A DNA stretch of 64,000 bases from Mycolicibacterium sp. CBMA 247 (GCF_009729095.1 NZ_VTGX01000001.1:1736001-1800000), one strand, 5' to 3'; shown: positions 16,121-25,962, counted from the first letter of the stretch. Numbers and translations are program-made. The notes: generated by a model not told the origin, from the sequence alone.

Positions 16121-17767
16121 ATGGACACCAAGCCTCGCCTCCCGGTGTTCCGGGATCACCGAATCGCCGCGCTTGCGGTCATCTGCCTGAGCGTCTTTGT
16201 CATCAGCGTCGACGCCACCATCGTGAACGTTGCCCTGCCGACGCTGTCGCGTGAGCTCGACGCCGATACCGCGCAACTGCAATGGATCGTCGATGCGTAC
16301 ACCCTTGTCATGTCCGGCCTGCTGCTGTCGGCCGGCAGCCTGAGTGACCGCTACGGCAGACGTGGTTGGCTGAGCTCCGGACTCATCGTTTTTGCGATTA
16401 CCTCCGCCATCGCGGCACAGGTCAACTCCGCGGACGCGCTGATCGCGGTACGCGCCGCCATGGGCGTCGGCGCGGCGGTGATCTTCCCGACGACGCTGGG
16501 ACTGATCACCAACATCTTCACCGACCCGATCCTGCGCGCCAAGGCTATCGGCCTGTGGGCCGCGATGGTAGGCGTTGGCGTGGCCGTTGGACCGATCAGC
16601 GGGGGTTGGCTGCTTGAGCACTTCTCTTGGGGCTCAATCTTTCTGGTGAACGTTCCGGTCGCCGCAGTGGCCATCGTCGGTGGAATCTTGTTCGTTCCAA
16701 CCTCACGTGACCCGGCGACGCCGCCCGTCGACGTCCCCGGTTTGATCCTGTCCTCGGTCGGGGTGACCGCGCTGGTCTACGCCGTCATCGAGGCACCCAC
16801 GTGGGGCTGGGGCAGCACGCGGGCGGTGGTCGGCTTTGCCCTCGCCGCAATCGTTCTCACCGCTTTCGCGCTGTGGGAGCGGCGCAGCGCCCATCCGATG
16901 CTAGACGTGTCGGTGTTCCTCAACCGACGCTTCTCCGGCGGAAGCTTGGCGGTGACCGCGGGGTTCCTCACCCTGTTCGGTTTCATCTTCGTCATCACCC
17001 AGTATTTCCAATTCATCAAGAACTACAGCGCATTCGAGACCGGGGTGCGGCTGCTCCCGGTCGCTATCTCGATCGCGCTGGCCAGCGTGCTGGGGCCACG
17101 CATCGTCGAACGCGTCGGCACCACAGCGGTCGTTGCCACCGGCCTGGCCGTATTCGCCGCCGGGCTGGGATGGGCCTCCACGGTCGACGCAAGCACGCCC
17201 TACACCCAGATCGCCATGCAAATGCTGCTTCTCGGTGGTGGACTCGGGTTGACCACCGCACCGGCCACCGAGTCGATCATGGGCTCGCTGAGCCCCGACA
17301 AGGCCGGGGTCGGCTCCGCGGTCAACGACACCACCCGCGAACTCGGTGGGACTCTCGGTGTCGCCATCGTCGGCAGCGTCTTCGCTTCCATATACGCGGG
17401 TCGCCTCGGCGCCGATTCGGCGCTGATGGCTCTGCCGACGGATGTGCGCGACGCGATGCAACGGTCAATTGCCGCGGCCTACAAGGTCATCGGGCAGCTG
17501 CCGCCCGGCCGTGTCGCCGACGTCCGCGCTGCGGTCAATCACGCGTTCCTGGACGGCCTGCAGGTCGGATCGATGGTGTGCGCCGGGATCGCGCTGGGCG
17601 CAGCAATTATCGTCGCCGCGCTACTTCCCCCGCGCGCACGACAAAGCGCCGCTGAACCACTGAGCAGCCTCGATCTGTATCCAGAGACACAGGAAGGGAA
17701 AGGACATGCAAACCAACGAGATTCCCGAGACACGCTACGCCCAGACCTGGAACGAGAGCCGCGGTGA
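16121..17767 (+). CDS. MFS drug transporter, DHA2 (14-TM, EmrB/QacA) family
   Basis: 548 aa with about 14 hydrophobic helices. The DHA motif A (GSLSDRYGRRGW near residue 72) and motif D1 (DATIVNVALP near 30) are visible, typical of proton-driven multidrug or metabolite exporters. ATG at 16121. The 3' end overlaps the next gene by 62 nt in another frame, so the last 20 residues (after GKGHA) may be a recent read-through extension. Divergent from the HxlR regulator. Substrate unknown; cassette context suggests export of a modified xenobiotic or of a product. Confidence 0.88.
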   Translation: MDTKPRLPVFRDHRIAALAVICLSVFVISVDATIVNVALPTLSRELDADTAQLQWIVDAYTLVMSGLLLSAGSLSDRYGRRGWLSSGLIVFAITSAIAAQVNSADALIAVRAAMGVGAAVIFPTTLGLITNIFTDPILRAKAIGLWAAMVGVGVAVGPISGGWLLEHFSWGSIFLVNVPVAAVAIVGGILFVPTSRDPATPPVDVPGLILSSVGVTALVYAVIEAPTWGWGSTRAVVGFALAAIVLTAFALWERRSAHPMLDVSVFLNRRFSGGSLAVTAGFLTLFGFIFVITQYFQFIKNYSAFETGVRLLPVAISIALASVLGPRIVERVGTTAVVATGLAVFAAGLGWASTVDASTPYTQIAMQMLLLGGGLGLTTAPATESIMGSLSPDKAGVGSAVNDTTRELGGTLGVAIVGSVFASIYAGRLGADSALMALPTDVRDAMQRSIAAAYKVIGQLPPGRVADVRAAVNHAFLDGLQVGSMVCAGIALGAAIIVAALLPPRARQSAAEPLSSLDLYPETQEGKGHANQRDSRDTLRPDLEREPR

Positions 17768-18614
17768 GATCAAGTTCCTCACCCGATCCGATGGTTCCCG
17801 CCTGCGGTATTACACCGCGGGCACCGGCCCACCGCTGGTTCTGCTACACACCGTCCGCACCCAACTGGACTACTTCCAGCGCGTGATTCCCCAGTTGTGG
17901 GATTCGTTCACCGTCTACGCGCTGGATCTGCCCGGAATGGGATGGTCCGACATCTCCCCCACAGCACGGTACGAAGAGCCGGATCTGCGCTCCGCGGTAG
18001 TCGAGTTCGTCACCGGATTAGACCGCGGCGGGGTCACGTTGGCGGGTGAATCCCTCGGCGCGGCACTCGCATTGTCCGCAGCGGCCGAACTCAAGGACCG
18101 GGTGAGCCGGGTCGTCGCGTTCAACCCCTACGACTACCCAGGCGGGGTGGAACGCGGCAACTGGTTCGCCCGGTTCATCGGCACCTCCATCCGGCTGCCC
18201 GCGTTGGGACCGGTATTCGCCGCGATGGAGAACCGGCCGATCCTGAAAGGCGTGCTGCGTGGCGGTTTCGTCGACGCCGGCAAACTGCCCAACGACTTCC
18301 TCGTCGAGCTGCGCCGCAGCGGCAGCCGCAAGGGCTACCCGAAGGTGGCTCGCGCGGTCATGCGCAACCTCAACGGACTTGTCCAGGCCCGACCGCGGTA
18401 CGCGGATGTGGCAGTGCCGGTCACGCTGGTCTACAGCGAGCAGGACTGGTCGCGTCCGGCCGAGCGCGATCACGTCGCGAACCTGCTGGCCGATGTCCAC
18501 AGAATCACCCTCCCGCACACCGGTCACTTCTCGGCTCTGGAACGCCCAACCGACATGGCGCGCATACTGACAAACGCAACGCGGCACCCGACTCTTGAGA
18601 GCAACGCGACATGA
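17706..18614 (+). CDS. Alpha/beta hydrolase
   Basis: 302 aa. Start ATG 17706 has GGAAGGGAAAGGA just upstream although it lies inside the 3' end of the MFS gene. Oxyanion/strand segment PPLVLLHTVRT near 39-49, nucleophile elbow GESLGAA near residue 115 (Ser), acidic residue in EQDWSRP near 245 and the catalytic His in LPHTGHFSALE near 279 form a complete triad. Cytosolic esterase, epoxide- or C-C hydrolase type; substrate unknown. Coupled downstream by a 4-nt overlap to the methyltransferase. Confidence 0.88.
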   Translation: MQTNEIPETRYAQTWNESRGEIKFLTRSDGSRLRYYTAGTGPPLVLLHTVRTQLDYFQRVIPQLWDSFTVYALDLPGMGWSDISPTARYEEPDLRSAVVEFVTGLDRGGVTLAGESLGAALALSAAAELKDRVSRVVAFNPYDYPGGVERGNWFARFIGTSIRLPALGPVFAAMENRPILKGVLRGGFVDAGKLPNDFLVELRRSGSRKGYPKVARAVMRNLNGLVQARPRYADVAVPVTLVYSEQDWSRPAERDHVANLLADVHRITLPHTGHFSALERPTDMARILTNATRHPTLESNAT

Positions 18615-19447
18615 ACGACACCGGCATCCGCGCCCAGTACTCGACTGGCCTTTCTCGGCGCAACATTGAGCAAGCCCTCATGGCTGCTGGAATCGACATC
18701 GACCAGATGCAGCCCCAAGCCCTCGCTCTCCTCGAGGATTTCCACACCATGGGTCGCATCGCCACCAGCCAACTGGTTGACCTGGTTGGCATCACCAGCA
18801 CCGACACGGTGCTCGATGCCGGCAGCGGGATCGGCGGCACCGCACGCTATGTCGCCAACCGGTGCGGCTGCAGTGTGGCCGCCGTCGATCTGACCGAGGA
18901 GTACTGCCAAACAGCCAACTGGCTCAATGGACTTGTCGGACTCGACGAGCAGATCACTGTTCGCCAAGCCGACATCACGGACTTGCCTTTCCCCGACGCC
19001 AGCTTCGACGTCGTCCTGAGCCAACACGTTCAGATGAACGTGGCAGAGAAGGACTCCCTTTACCGGGAAGCGCGCCGGGTATTGGCCGGTGGGGGTCGGC
19101 TCGCCTTGTGGGACATCGTCATCGGGGAGCGCGGCGAACCTGACTATCCACTGCCGTGGGCCGACCGGCCCGAGCTCAGTCACTTGGCCACGTCCGACCA
19201 GTTGCGCGCGGCGATCGAATCCTCGGGGTTCGCGATCGAGCACTGGAACGATCTCAGCGAGCAGGCCGCCTCGATCATGCAGGCGCTGCTGGCACTGCCG
19301 CCCAACCCGCTCGGACTGCACATCTTCGTCACCGACTTCGCCAAGAAGGCCAAGAACCTCACTGCAGCCCTGGCCGACGGACGGCTCCGAGCTATCCAAG
19401 GCATCGCTCGAGCAACCAGCGCCCACCAAACCGTGGTTGACCGCTAG
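18611..19447 (+). CDS. SAM-dependent methyltransferase, class I
   Basis: 278 aa. Motif I VLDAGSGIGGTARYVA near residue 63, motif II/III QADITDLPFPDASFDVVLS near 118-136 and the post-motif YPLPWADRPELSHL near 186 resemble the sarcosine/dimethylglycine N-methyltransferase and UbiE-like group. ATG overlaps the hydrolase stop (ATGA). The stop overlaps the end of the convergent flavin monooxygenase by 4 nt. Could O- or N-methylate a small aromatic or amine; the actual acceptor cannot be told from sequence. Confidence 0.85.
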   Translation: MNDTGIRAQYSTGLSRRNIEQALMAAGIDIDQMQPQALALLEDFHTMGRIATSQLVDLVGITSTDTVLDAGSGIGGTARYVANRCGCSVAAVDLTEEYCQTANWLNGLVGLDEQITVRQADITDLPFPDASFDVVLSQHVQMNVAEKDSLYREARRVLAGGGRLALWDIVIGERGEPDYPLPWADRPELSHLATSDQLRAAIESSGFAIEHWNDLSEQAASIMQALLALPPNPLGLHIFVTDFAKKAKNLTAALADGRLRAIQGIARATSAHQTVVDR

Positions 19448-20868
19448 GCCGACCGGGCAATCCAGTGCGCGATCGCCGCACGCACCTCCTCGGCACGCGG
19501 CAACCGCTCGCTGGCCCAGGCCACATAGCCGTCCGGCCGGACCAGCACCGCATCGGGCAACTCGGGCCGGTGGTCGACGGCATGCACCACATCGCACTCA
19601 CCGACATCCACCGGAGCGGCGGTCACAAGAACGAACTTGCCGGCGCGCAACAACTCATAGAGCCGCGTCCCACCGCAGTCCACATCGGCCATGCGGCGTC
19701 CCACCAGCCAGTCCTCGTCCTTCGACCGCGGATAGGCGATGCCGATGCCGCTGAGCCGCTCGGCCAGGAAGCGCCGGGTGCGAGGAATGCGCAACACCGC
19801 CCCCAGCACGAGCACCCGCAGCCGTCGCGTCGCCGCCGAGCTCAGCACCACCTGGTTGAACGCATCGGTCAGTTGCAGCACGGCGGCGCCGACCGGATGG
19901 CGCTCGCGTTCATAGCTGTCCAACAGCCACGACGGCGCCTGTCCGCGAACCGCCGAAGCCAGTTTCCAGCCCAGGTTGAACGCGTCCCCCAGTCCGGTGT
20001 TCATGCCCTGCCCGCCGAGCGGGGAATGCACATGCGCGGCATCGCCGGCCAGAAACACCCGGCCCGACCGGTAGTGCCGGGCTTGGCGGCGCTCGCTGAG
20101 GAACCGCGAACTCCACCGCATATCGCTCATGCCGAAGTCGTCTCCGGCGATGCGGTGGAACGCGTCGCGCATCTCGTCAAGCGTCACCGGTTCGTCGAGT
20201 GGCGCCTGTTCCCGCAGCCGGTCCCAGGCGATGGCACGGAACCAACCGTCGCCGAACGGGACGAACAGCACCACGCCCTCGGATCCGGTCCGGCCGAAGA
20301 GGGTCTCCTCGGGCGGTGAGGCCAATCGGACGTCGGCGAGCAGGATGTGCGTCTCGTACTGTTTGCCGGCGAAGTCGATCCCGACCAGGCGCCGGATCGT
20401 GCTGTGGGCCCCGTCGCAGCCGACCACGTACTCGGCGCTCACGCTTTCCCCGCCCGCCAACTCGACGGTGACACCGTCGCCGTCCTGGCGCAGCCCCACC
20501 ACCTGAGCACCGCGCCGCACCGTGACGCCCGACTGCGCGGCCCGCTCCTCCAGCACGTGCTCGGTGCCGCTTTGCGGAACGATCAACACCATGCCGAACC
20601 GGGTCGGCAGTTCCCGCAGATCCAGCGTGGTGCCGCCGGGCGGAGCCACCTCGTGCACCTCGACTCCGCGGCTCAACAAATCGTCGACCAGCCCTCGGCC
20701 GTCCAGAAGTTCCAGGGTCCGCGCATGCACGGCGAACGCCCGGGTGATGTTCGGCGTCGAGGTGCGTTCCTCCAGCACCGTGACCGGCACCCCGCCGAGC
20801 GCCAGCTCACACGCCAGCATCAAACCGGTCGGCCCGGCCCCGACCACCAGAACCCCTTTGGTTGCCAA
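19444..20868 (-). CDS. FAD-dependent aromatic monooxygenase, PheA/TfdB or rifampicin-monooxygenase-like
   Basis: 474 aa class A flavoprotein hydroxylase. FAD-binding GxGxxG is at VVGAGPTGLM (8-17), the DG motif at VVGCDGAHSTIRRLVG near 148, and the GD motif FLAGDAAHVHSPLGGQGMN near 272-290; a thioredoxin-like C-terminal region follows. Length and layout match Rox-type rifampicin monooxygenases as well as phenol-hydroxylase relatives. It converges on the methyltransferase (4-nt overlap) and is divergent from the Mrp operon. Hydroxylation of an aromatic compound with NAD(P)H is the family reaction. Confidence 0.87.
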   Translation of the reverse strand: MATKGVLVVGAGPTGLMLACELALGGVPVTVLEERTSTPNITRAFAVHARTLELLDGRGLVDDLLSRGVEVHEVAPPGGTTLDLRELPTRFGMVLIVPQSGTEHVLEERAAQSGVTVRRGAQVVGLRQDGDGVTVELAGGESVSAEYVVGCDGAHSTIRRLVGIDFAGKQYETHILLADVRLASPPEETLFGRTGSEGVVLFVPFGDGWFRAIAWDRLREQAPLDEPVTLDEMRDAFHRIAGDDFGMSDMRWSSRFLSERRQARHYRSGRVFLAGDAAHVHSPLGGQGMNTGLGDAFNLGWKLASAVRGQAPSWLLDSYERERHPVGAAVLQLTDAFNQVVLSSAATRRLRVLVLGAVLRIPRTRRFLAERLSGIGIAYPRSKDEDWLVGRRMADVDCGGTRLYELLRAGKFVLVTAAPVDVGECDVVHAVDHRPELPDAVLVRPDGYVAWASERLPRAEEVRAAIAHWIARSA

Positions 20869-20967
20869 GAGAATTCACCCCCCATACCGCGTGGTGGCTC
20901 TGCAGGCTGATGGTAACCACAACGGCCCACGTAGAATGGGCAAAAGCCATAGCCACTCATGCCGATG

Positions 20968-20990
20968 CTCTTCGCGCAAGCGCTCATCGG
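20968..20990 (-). repeat. 23-nt repeat, copy 1, upstream of mrpA
   Basis: The minus strand carries GAGCGCTTGCGCGAAGAG within a 23-nt block identical to 25956-25978 (plus strand). It is in the 158-nt gap between the divergent monooxygenase and mrpA. I recall this sequence as recurring in mycobacterial genomes near gene starts; its function is unknown to me. Confidence 0.75.
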
Positions 20991-21026
20991 TAGCCGACAC
21001 CCCGACCCCAACCCGATCGGAGTGCC

Positions 21027-23909
21027 ATGCTCGCCGTTCTACTCGCCCACGCGGTCGCCACCGCGCTGGCGCCTCTTCTGGTGGCCAGATGGGGACGGAT
21101 GGCGTTCTATCCCCTCGCTCTGGTCCCGTTGGGCTCCCTGGTCTGGGTCGCACTGAACTGGCCCAACGATGATCGTGTTCCCACCCTGAGCATCCCGTGG
21201 GTGCACGAGCTGTCGATGGACATCACGCTGCGATTCGACTCGCTCGCGGCGATCATGAGCGTGCTGGTACTGGCCATCGGGGCTCTGGTCCTTTTCTATT
21301 GCGCCGAGTACTTCCACCACCACGACGGACACATCGAGAAACGGTTGCCCAGCTTCGCGGCCGAGCTGGTCGCCTTCTCCGGGTCCATGTTCGGCCTGGT
21401 GATCAGCGACAACATGCTGGTGCTCTACATCTTCTGGGAAACCACCACGGTGCTGTCGTTCCTGCTGGTCGGCCACTACGCCGAGCGGGCCACCAGCCGT
21501 CGCGCCGCCACCCAGGCACTGCTGGTGACCACGTTCGGCGGGCTGGCCATGCTGGTCGGCATCGTCGTGCTGGGCAACCTGGCCGGCACCTATCTGCTGT
21601 CCGAGCTGATCGCCGCGCCTCCCGCCGGGACGGCCGCCGCGGTCGGGGTGGCGCTCATCCTGGTCGGCGCCCTGTCGAAATCGGCCATCGTGCCGCTGCA
21701 CTTCTGGCTGCCCGGTGCGATGGCCGCTCCCACGCCCGTGAGCGCCTACCTTCATGCCGCGGCCATGGTGAAGGCCGGCGTCTACCTGGTGGCCCGCATG
21801 ACACCCGGGTTTGCCGACACGTCGTTCTGGCGTCCCATGGTGGTGGGCCTCGGGCTGATCACCATGTTGCTGGCCGGCTGGCGCGCGGTGCGCGAATACG
21901 ACCTCAAACTCATCCTGGCGTTCGGCACGGTGAGCCAGCTGGGCCTGATCACCGTCATGGTCGGCGCCGGCGGCAGCGACATGATGCTGGCCGGGCTGGC
22001 CATGTTGTGCGCGCACGCGATGTTCAAGGCGGCACTGTTCATGGTGGTCGGCGTGATCGACCACGCCACCGGTACCCGCGACATCCGCCGGTTGGCCGGA
22101 CTGGGGCGCCGGCACAGACCGCTGTTCGTCATCGCCGTCGGCGCCACGGCGAGCATGGCGGCACTGCCGCCGTTCTTCGGCTTCGTCGCCAAGGAAGCCG
22201 ACCTGGAGACCGTGCTGCACAGCCCGGCGTTGGGCTCCGCGGCTCCCTGGGTACTGACCGGCATCGTGGTCGGCTCGGTGTTCACCACCATCTACAGCCT
22301 GCGATTCTTGTGGGGCGCGTTCGCCGCCAAAGGATTACCGAAGCCCAGCACTCGGGTTGCCGAAATGCACCGTCCCTCAACCACTTTCCTGGCCGCACCG
22401 GCCATACTCGCCGCCGCCGGCCTGGCCTTCGGGCTGTGGCCCGCCGGAATGGACGCGGTGCTCGACGAATACGCCAACACCATGCCTGGCGGGTCGGGCT
22501 ACCACCTGGCACTGTGGCACGGGCTGGGCCTGCCGTTGCTGCTCTCGGCCGTCGTGCTCGCCGTCGGCACCGCCGTGTTCTTCGGACGGAACCGGTTGCC
22601 CCGCACGCGGCTCGCCTACCTGCCGCTCGGCAACGCCGACCGCATGTACGACGCGACCATCCGTGGCCTGGATGTGCTTTCACTGCGGCTCACCGGGTCG
22701 ACCCAGCGCGGCTCGCTGCCGGCTACCCAGTCGGTGATCCTGTGCACGCTGGTGGCGTTGCCGGTCGCGGCGCTGGCCCTCGGCGCCCGCGACCACCCGG
22801 ATTTCGCGCTGTGGGACTCGCCGCTGGTGGTGGTGGTCGGAGTACTGATGCTGGCCGCCGCGATGGGGGCGACGGTGATGCGCAACCGCCTGGCCGCGGT
22901 GCTGCTGGTCGGTGTGACCGGTTACGGGTGCGGCGCAATCTTCGCCTTCCACGGTGCACCTGATCTGGCGCTGACCCAATTCCTGGTCGAGACACTGGTT
23001 TTGGTGATCTTCGTGCTGGTGCTGCGGACACTGCCGGCCGAGGCCGACGCCGCCAAGATCAACAGCCACCGCATTCCGCGGGCCCTGCTGGCGCTGGCCG
23101 TCGGCGTGGCGGTCACCACACTGGCCGTCTACGCAATGGCCGCCCGCACCGGCGCAGGTATCGCCGAGCTACTGCCGGACGCCGCCTACTACCGCGGGCA
23201 GGGCGCCAACACCGTCAACGTCCTACTGGTCGACATCCGCGCCTGGGACACCATGGGCGAGATCATGGTGCTCCTGGTGGCCGCGACCGGTGTGGCCTCA
23301 CTGGTGTTCCGGCACCGCCGGTTCGGCGCGGCCCCGCGGGTCAGCACCGCCGTCGGGCAACCCGACATCGGACCGATCGGCGCCTACACCCCGGCCTTCG
23401 GTGACGTCACCTGGCTGCGCGGCTCGGAGATGCGCGATCCGCGGTACCGGTCGCTTGTGCTGGAGGTGGCCACCCGGATCATCTTCCCGCTCATCATGGT
23501 GCTGTCGGCGTACTTCTTCTTCGCCGGCCACAACACCCCCGGCGGAGGGTTCGCCGGCGGACTCACCGCGGGCCTGGCACTGGTTTTGCGGTATCTGGCG
23601 GGCGGGCGCTACGAGCTCGGCGAGACCCTGCCGCTGGACGCGGGCAAGATCCTGGGCACCGGACTGGGGCTGTCCGCCGGGACGGCCGTCGCCTCGATAC
23701 TGCTGGGGGCGCCCGCCCTGTCCTCGGCGGTGCTGCAGTTCGACGTTCCGGTGTTCGGCCACGTCAAACTCGTGACCGCGCTGTTCTTCGACCTCGGTGT
23801 GTACCTCATCGTGGTCGGCCTTGTCCTCGACGTGCTGCGCAGCCTCGGCGCGCGGGTGGACGTGGAAACGGCCAACGGTCCCGCAACCTCGAAGGCGGTG
23901 GCGCGATGA
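21027..23909 (+). CDS. mrpA: Mrp Na+/H+ antiporter subunit A, fused to subunit B domain
   Basis: 960 aa polytopic membrane protein. Residues about 1-500 are the NADH-quinone oxidoreductase ND5-like proton-channel core (for example ALSKSAIVPLHFWLPGAM near 213 and Lys/His pathway residues); about 600-770 is the MbhD/E-like linker; about 800-945 is an MnhB domain (YFFFAGHNTPGGGFAGGL near 828). No separate mrpB exists in the operon, so A and B are one chain, as in several actinobacteria. First gene of mrpABCDEFG, which exchanges cytosolic Na+ for H+ and supports alkali, salt or bile tolerance. Confidence 0.93.
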   Translation: MLAVLLAHAVATALAPLLVARWGRMAFYPLALVPLGSLVWVALNWPNDDRVPTLSIPWVHELSMDITLRFDSLAAIMSVLVLAIGALVLFYCAEYFHHHDGHIEKRLPSFAAELVAFSGSMFGLVISDNMLVLYIFWETTTVLSFLLVGHYAERATSRRAATQALLVTTFGGLAMLVGIVVLGNLAGTYLLSELIAAPPAGTAAAVGVALILVGALSKSAIVPLHFWLPGAMAAPTPVSAYLHAAAMVKAGVYLVARMTPGFADTSFWRPMVVGLGLITMLLAGWRAVREYDLKLILAFGTVSQLGLITVMVGAGGSDMMLAGLAMLCAHAMFKAALFMVVGVIDHATGTRDIRRLAGLGRRHRPLFVIAVGATASMAALPPFFGFVAKEADLETVLHSPALGSAAPWVLTGIVVGSVFTTIYSLRFLWGAFAAKGLPKPSTRVAEMHRPSTTFLAAPAILAAAGLAFGLWPAGMDAVLDEYANTMPGGSGYHLALWHGLGLPLLLSAVVLAVGTAVFFGRNRLPRTRLAYLPLGNADRMYDATIRGLDVLSLRLTGSTQRGSLPATQSVILCTLVALPVAALALGARDHPDFALWDSPLVVVVGVLMLAAAMGATVMRNRLAAVLLVGVTGYGCGAIFAFHGAPDLALTQFLVETLVLVIFVLVLRTLPAEADAAKINSHRIPRALLALAVGVAVTTLAVYAMAARTGAGIAELLPDAAYYRGQGANTVNVLLVDIRAWDTMGEIMVLLVAATGVASLVFRHRRFGAAPRVSTAVGQPDIGPIGAYTPAFGDVTWLRGSEMRDPRYRSLVLEVATRIIFPLIMVLSAYFFFAGHNTPGGGFAGGLTAGLALVLRYLAGGRYELGETLPLDAGKILGTGLGLSAGTAVASILLGAPALSSAVLQFDVPVFGHVKLVTALFFDLGVYLIVVGLVLDVLRSLGARVDVETANGPATSKAVAR

Positions 23910-24370
23910 CGACCGTCCTGATTCCGTTGATCCTCATCGGCGGCTTGACCAGCGCCGGGGTGTACCTGCTGCTCGAGCGCAACCTGACCCGAATGCTGTT
24001 GGGCCTGTTGCTGGTCGGCAACGCGGTCAACCTGCTGATCCTGACCGCCGGCGGTGCAGGCGGCAATCCGCCGATCCGCGGACGCACCAGCGACGGCGCC
24101 ACCACCACAGCCGATCCGCTGGCGCAGGGCATGATCCTGACCGCGATCGTCATCAGCATGGGCATCGCGGCCTTCGTCCTGGCGCTCGCCTACCGGTCCT
24201 ACCGGCTGACCACGGTCGAAGAGGTCAGCAACGACCCCGAGGACACCCGCGTCTCGCAGCAGTCAGGCACCGAGGACGAAGACGGGCAGACTCCCCAACC
24301 CGACGCCAGCCTCGACACCGACGCACCCCACGAACTCGACGCACTACCCGGATTCGAGGGATCGAAATGA
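23906..24370 (+). CDS. mrpC: Mrp antiporter subunit C
   Basis: 154 aa NuoK-like subunit. Three hydrophobic helices (4-25, 30-50, 78-100) with ERNLTRMLLGLLLVGNAVNLLIL typical of MnhC/NuoK, then an acidic cytosolic tail of about 50 residues rich in Asp and Glu that is longer than in firmicute MrpC. ATG overlaps the mrpA stop by 4 nt and its stop overlaps mrpD. Confidence 0.93.
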   Translation: MTTVLIPLILIGGLTSAGVYLLLERNLTRMLLGLLLVGNAVNLLILTAGGAGGNPPIRGRTSDGATTTADPLAQGMILTAIVISMGIAAFVLALAYRSYRLTTVEEVSNDPEDTRVSQQSGTEDEDGQTPQPDASLDTDAPHELDALPGFEGSK

Positions 24371-25962
24371 CGGCCCAAGCGTTGATCCCGCTGCCGGTGC
24401 TGATCCCTGCGCTGGCCGCGGCGATCACCCTGATCGCCGGCCGTCGTCCGCGGTTGCAGCGGACCATCACCCAGATCGCACTGACCGCAGTCGTCGCGGT
24501 GTGCGCGGCATTGGTCTACCTCGCCGATCGCGACGGAACGATGGTGCTGCACGTCGGCGGCTGGGGACAGAGCGTGCCCGGCATGGGACCGTTGGGCATC
24601 ACCCTGGTGGTCGACCGGCTCTCGGCCCTGATGCTGGTGGTGTCGTCGATCGTGCTGCTGGCGGTGGTCGTCTACGCCATCGGTCAGGGCATCCGGGACG
24701 GCGACGAGCGTCAGCCGGTCTCGATCTTCCTGCCCACCTACCTGGTGCTCTCGGCCGGTGTCTGCACGGCGTTCCTGGCCGGCGACCTGTTCAACCTGTT
24801 CGTCGGTTTCGAGGTTCTGCTGTCCGCGAGCTTCGTGCTGCTGACCATCGGCGCCAGTGAGGAACGGGTCCGGGCCGGCATCTCCTACGTGATGGTGTCG
24901 ATGGTGTCGTCACTGATCTTCCTGATCGGCATCGCCCTGGTCTACGCCGCCACCGGGACACTGAACCTGGCCGAGTTGGCCGTGCGCCTCGACGACGTGC
25001 CCGCCGGCACCCGCGATGCGCTCTTCGCGGTGCTGCTGGTGGCGTTCGGCATCAAGGCGGCGGTGTTCCCGCTGTCGACGTGGCTGCCCGACTCGTACCC
25101 GACCGCGCCGGCTCCGATCACCGCGGTGTTCGCCGGGTTGCTGACGAAAGTCGGTGTGTACGCGATCATCCGGGCCCATGCGTTGTTGTTCCCCGGCGGC
25201 AGCCTGGATTCGGTGCTGCTGGTGGCCGGCCTGTTGACCATGCTGATCGGCATCCTGGGCGCCATCGCACAGAGCGACATCAAGCGGTTGCTGTCGTTCA
25301 CCCTCGTCAGCCACATCGGCTACATGGTGTTCGGTGTCGCACTGGGCAACGAGCTCGGCATGTCCGGTGCGATCTACTACGTCGCCCACCACATCGTCGT
25401 ACAGACGACACTGTTCCTGGTGGTCGGGCTGATCGAACGCCAGGCCGGGGCATCCACGCTGAACCGACTCGGCGGGCTTGCCGCGGCCAGCCCGGTACTG
25501 GCCTTCGTGTTCGTCGTCCCCGCACTGAATCTGGGTGGCATCCCGCCGTTCTCGGGCTTCATCGGGAAGGTCGCGCTGATGGAGGCCGGAGCCGAGAACG
25601 GGTCGGCGCTGGCCTGGATCCTGGTTGCCGGCGGCGTCACCACCAGCCTGTTGACCCTGTACGTGATGGCCAGGGTGTGGACGAAGGCGTTCTGGCGGGC
25701 CCGGGCCGACGCTCCCGAAGGTCACCTGGCCGCGGCGGCACCCGCCGTGTTGCTCGACGACGCCGAGGACATCGAGTTCGCCGACCGCGACAGCGTGGGA
25801 CGCATGCCGAGCGGCATGCTGGTGCCGACCGCTGCACTGATCGCCGTGGGTTTGGCGCTCACGATCGCGGCCGGACCGATCTTCGGCTACACCGAGCGTT
25901 CGGCCGCCGAGGTGCTCGACCGCGGGCAGTACATCTCGGCAGTGCTCGGAGGGTCCCGATGA
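24367..25962 (+). CDS. mrpD: Mrp antiporter subunit D
   Basis: 531 aa ND2/ND4-like membrane subunit with about 14 helices. Conserved channel residues appear in FGIKAAVFPLSTWLPDSYPTAP (near 225) and in GAIAQSDIKRLLSFTLVSHIGY (near 298). The start was set at ATG 24367, overlapping the mrpC stop; the ORF extends far upstream in frame with no support. The stop codon lies inside the second copy of the 23-nt repeat. Confidence 0.93.
   Translation: MTAQALIPLPVLIPALAAAITLIAGRRPRLQRTITQIALTAVVAVCAALVYLADRDGTMVLHVGGWGQSVPGMGPLGITLVVDRLSALMLVVSSIVLLAVVVYAIGQGIRDGDERQPVSIFLPTYLVLSAGVCTAFLAGDLFNLFVGFEVLLSASFVLLTIGASEERVRAGISYVMVSMVSSLIFLIGIALVYAATGTLNLAELAVRLDDVPAGTRDALFAVLLVAFGIKAAVFPLSTWLPDSYPTAPAPITAVFAGLLTKVGVYAIIRAHALLFPGGSLDSVLLVAGLLTMLIGILGAIAQSDIKRLLSFTLVSHIGYMVFGVALGNELGMSGAIYYVAHHIVVQTTLFLVVGLIERQAGASTLNRLGGLAAASPVLAFVFVVPALNLGGIPPFSGFIGKVALMEAGAENGSALAWILVAGGVTTSLLTLYVMARVWTKAFWRARADAPEGHLAAAAPAVLLDDAEDIEFADRDSVGRMPSGMLVPTAALIAVGLALTIAAGPIFGYTERSAAEVLDRGQYISAVLGGSR

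Noticed and set aside
20869..20967. Possible rifamycin-associated element upstream of the flavin monooxygenase
   Set aside because: No inverted repeat matching what I remember of that element could be seen, and I cannot verify the consensus.
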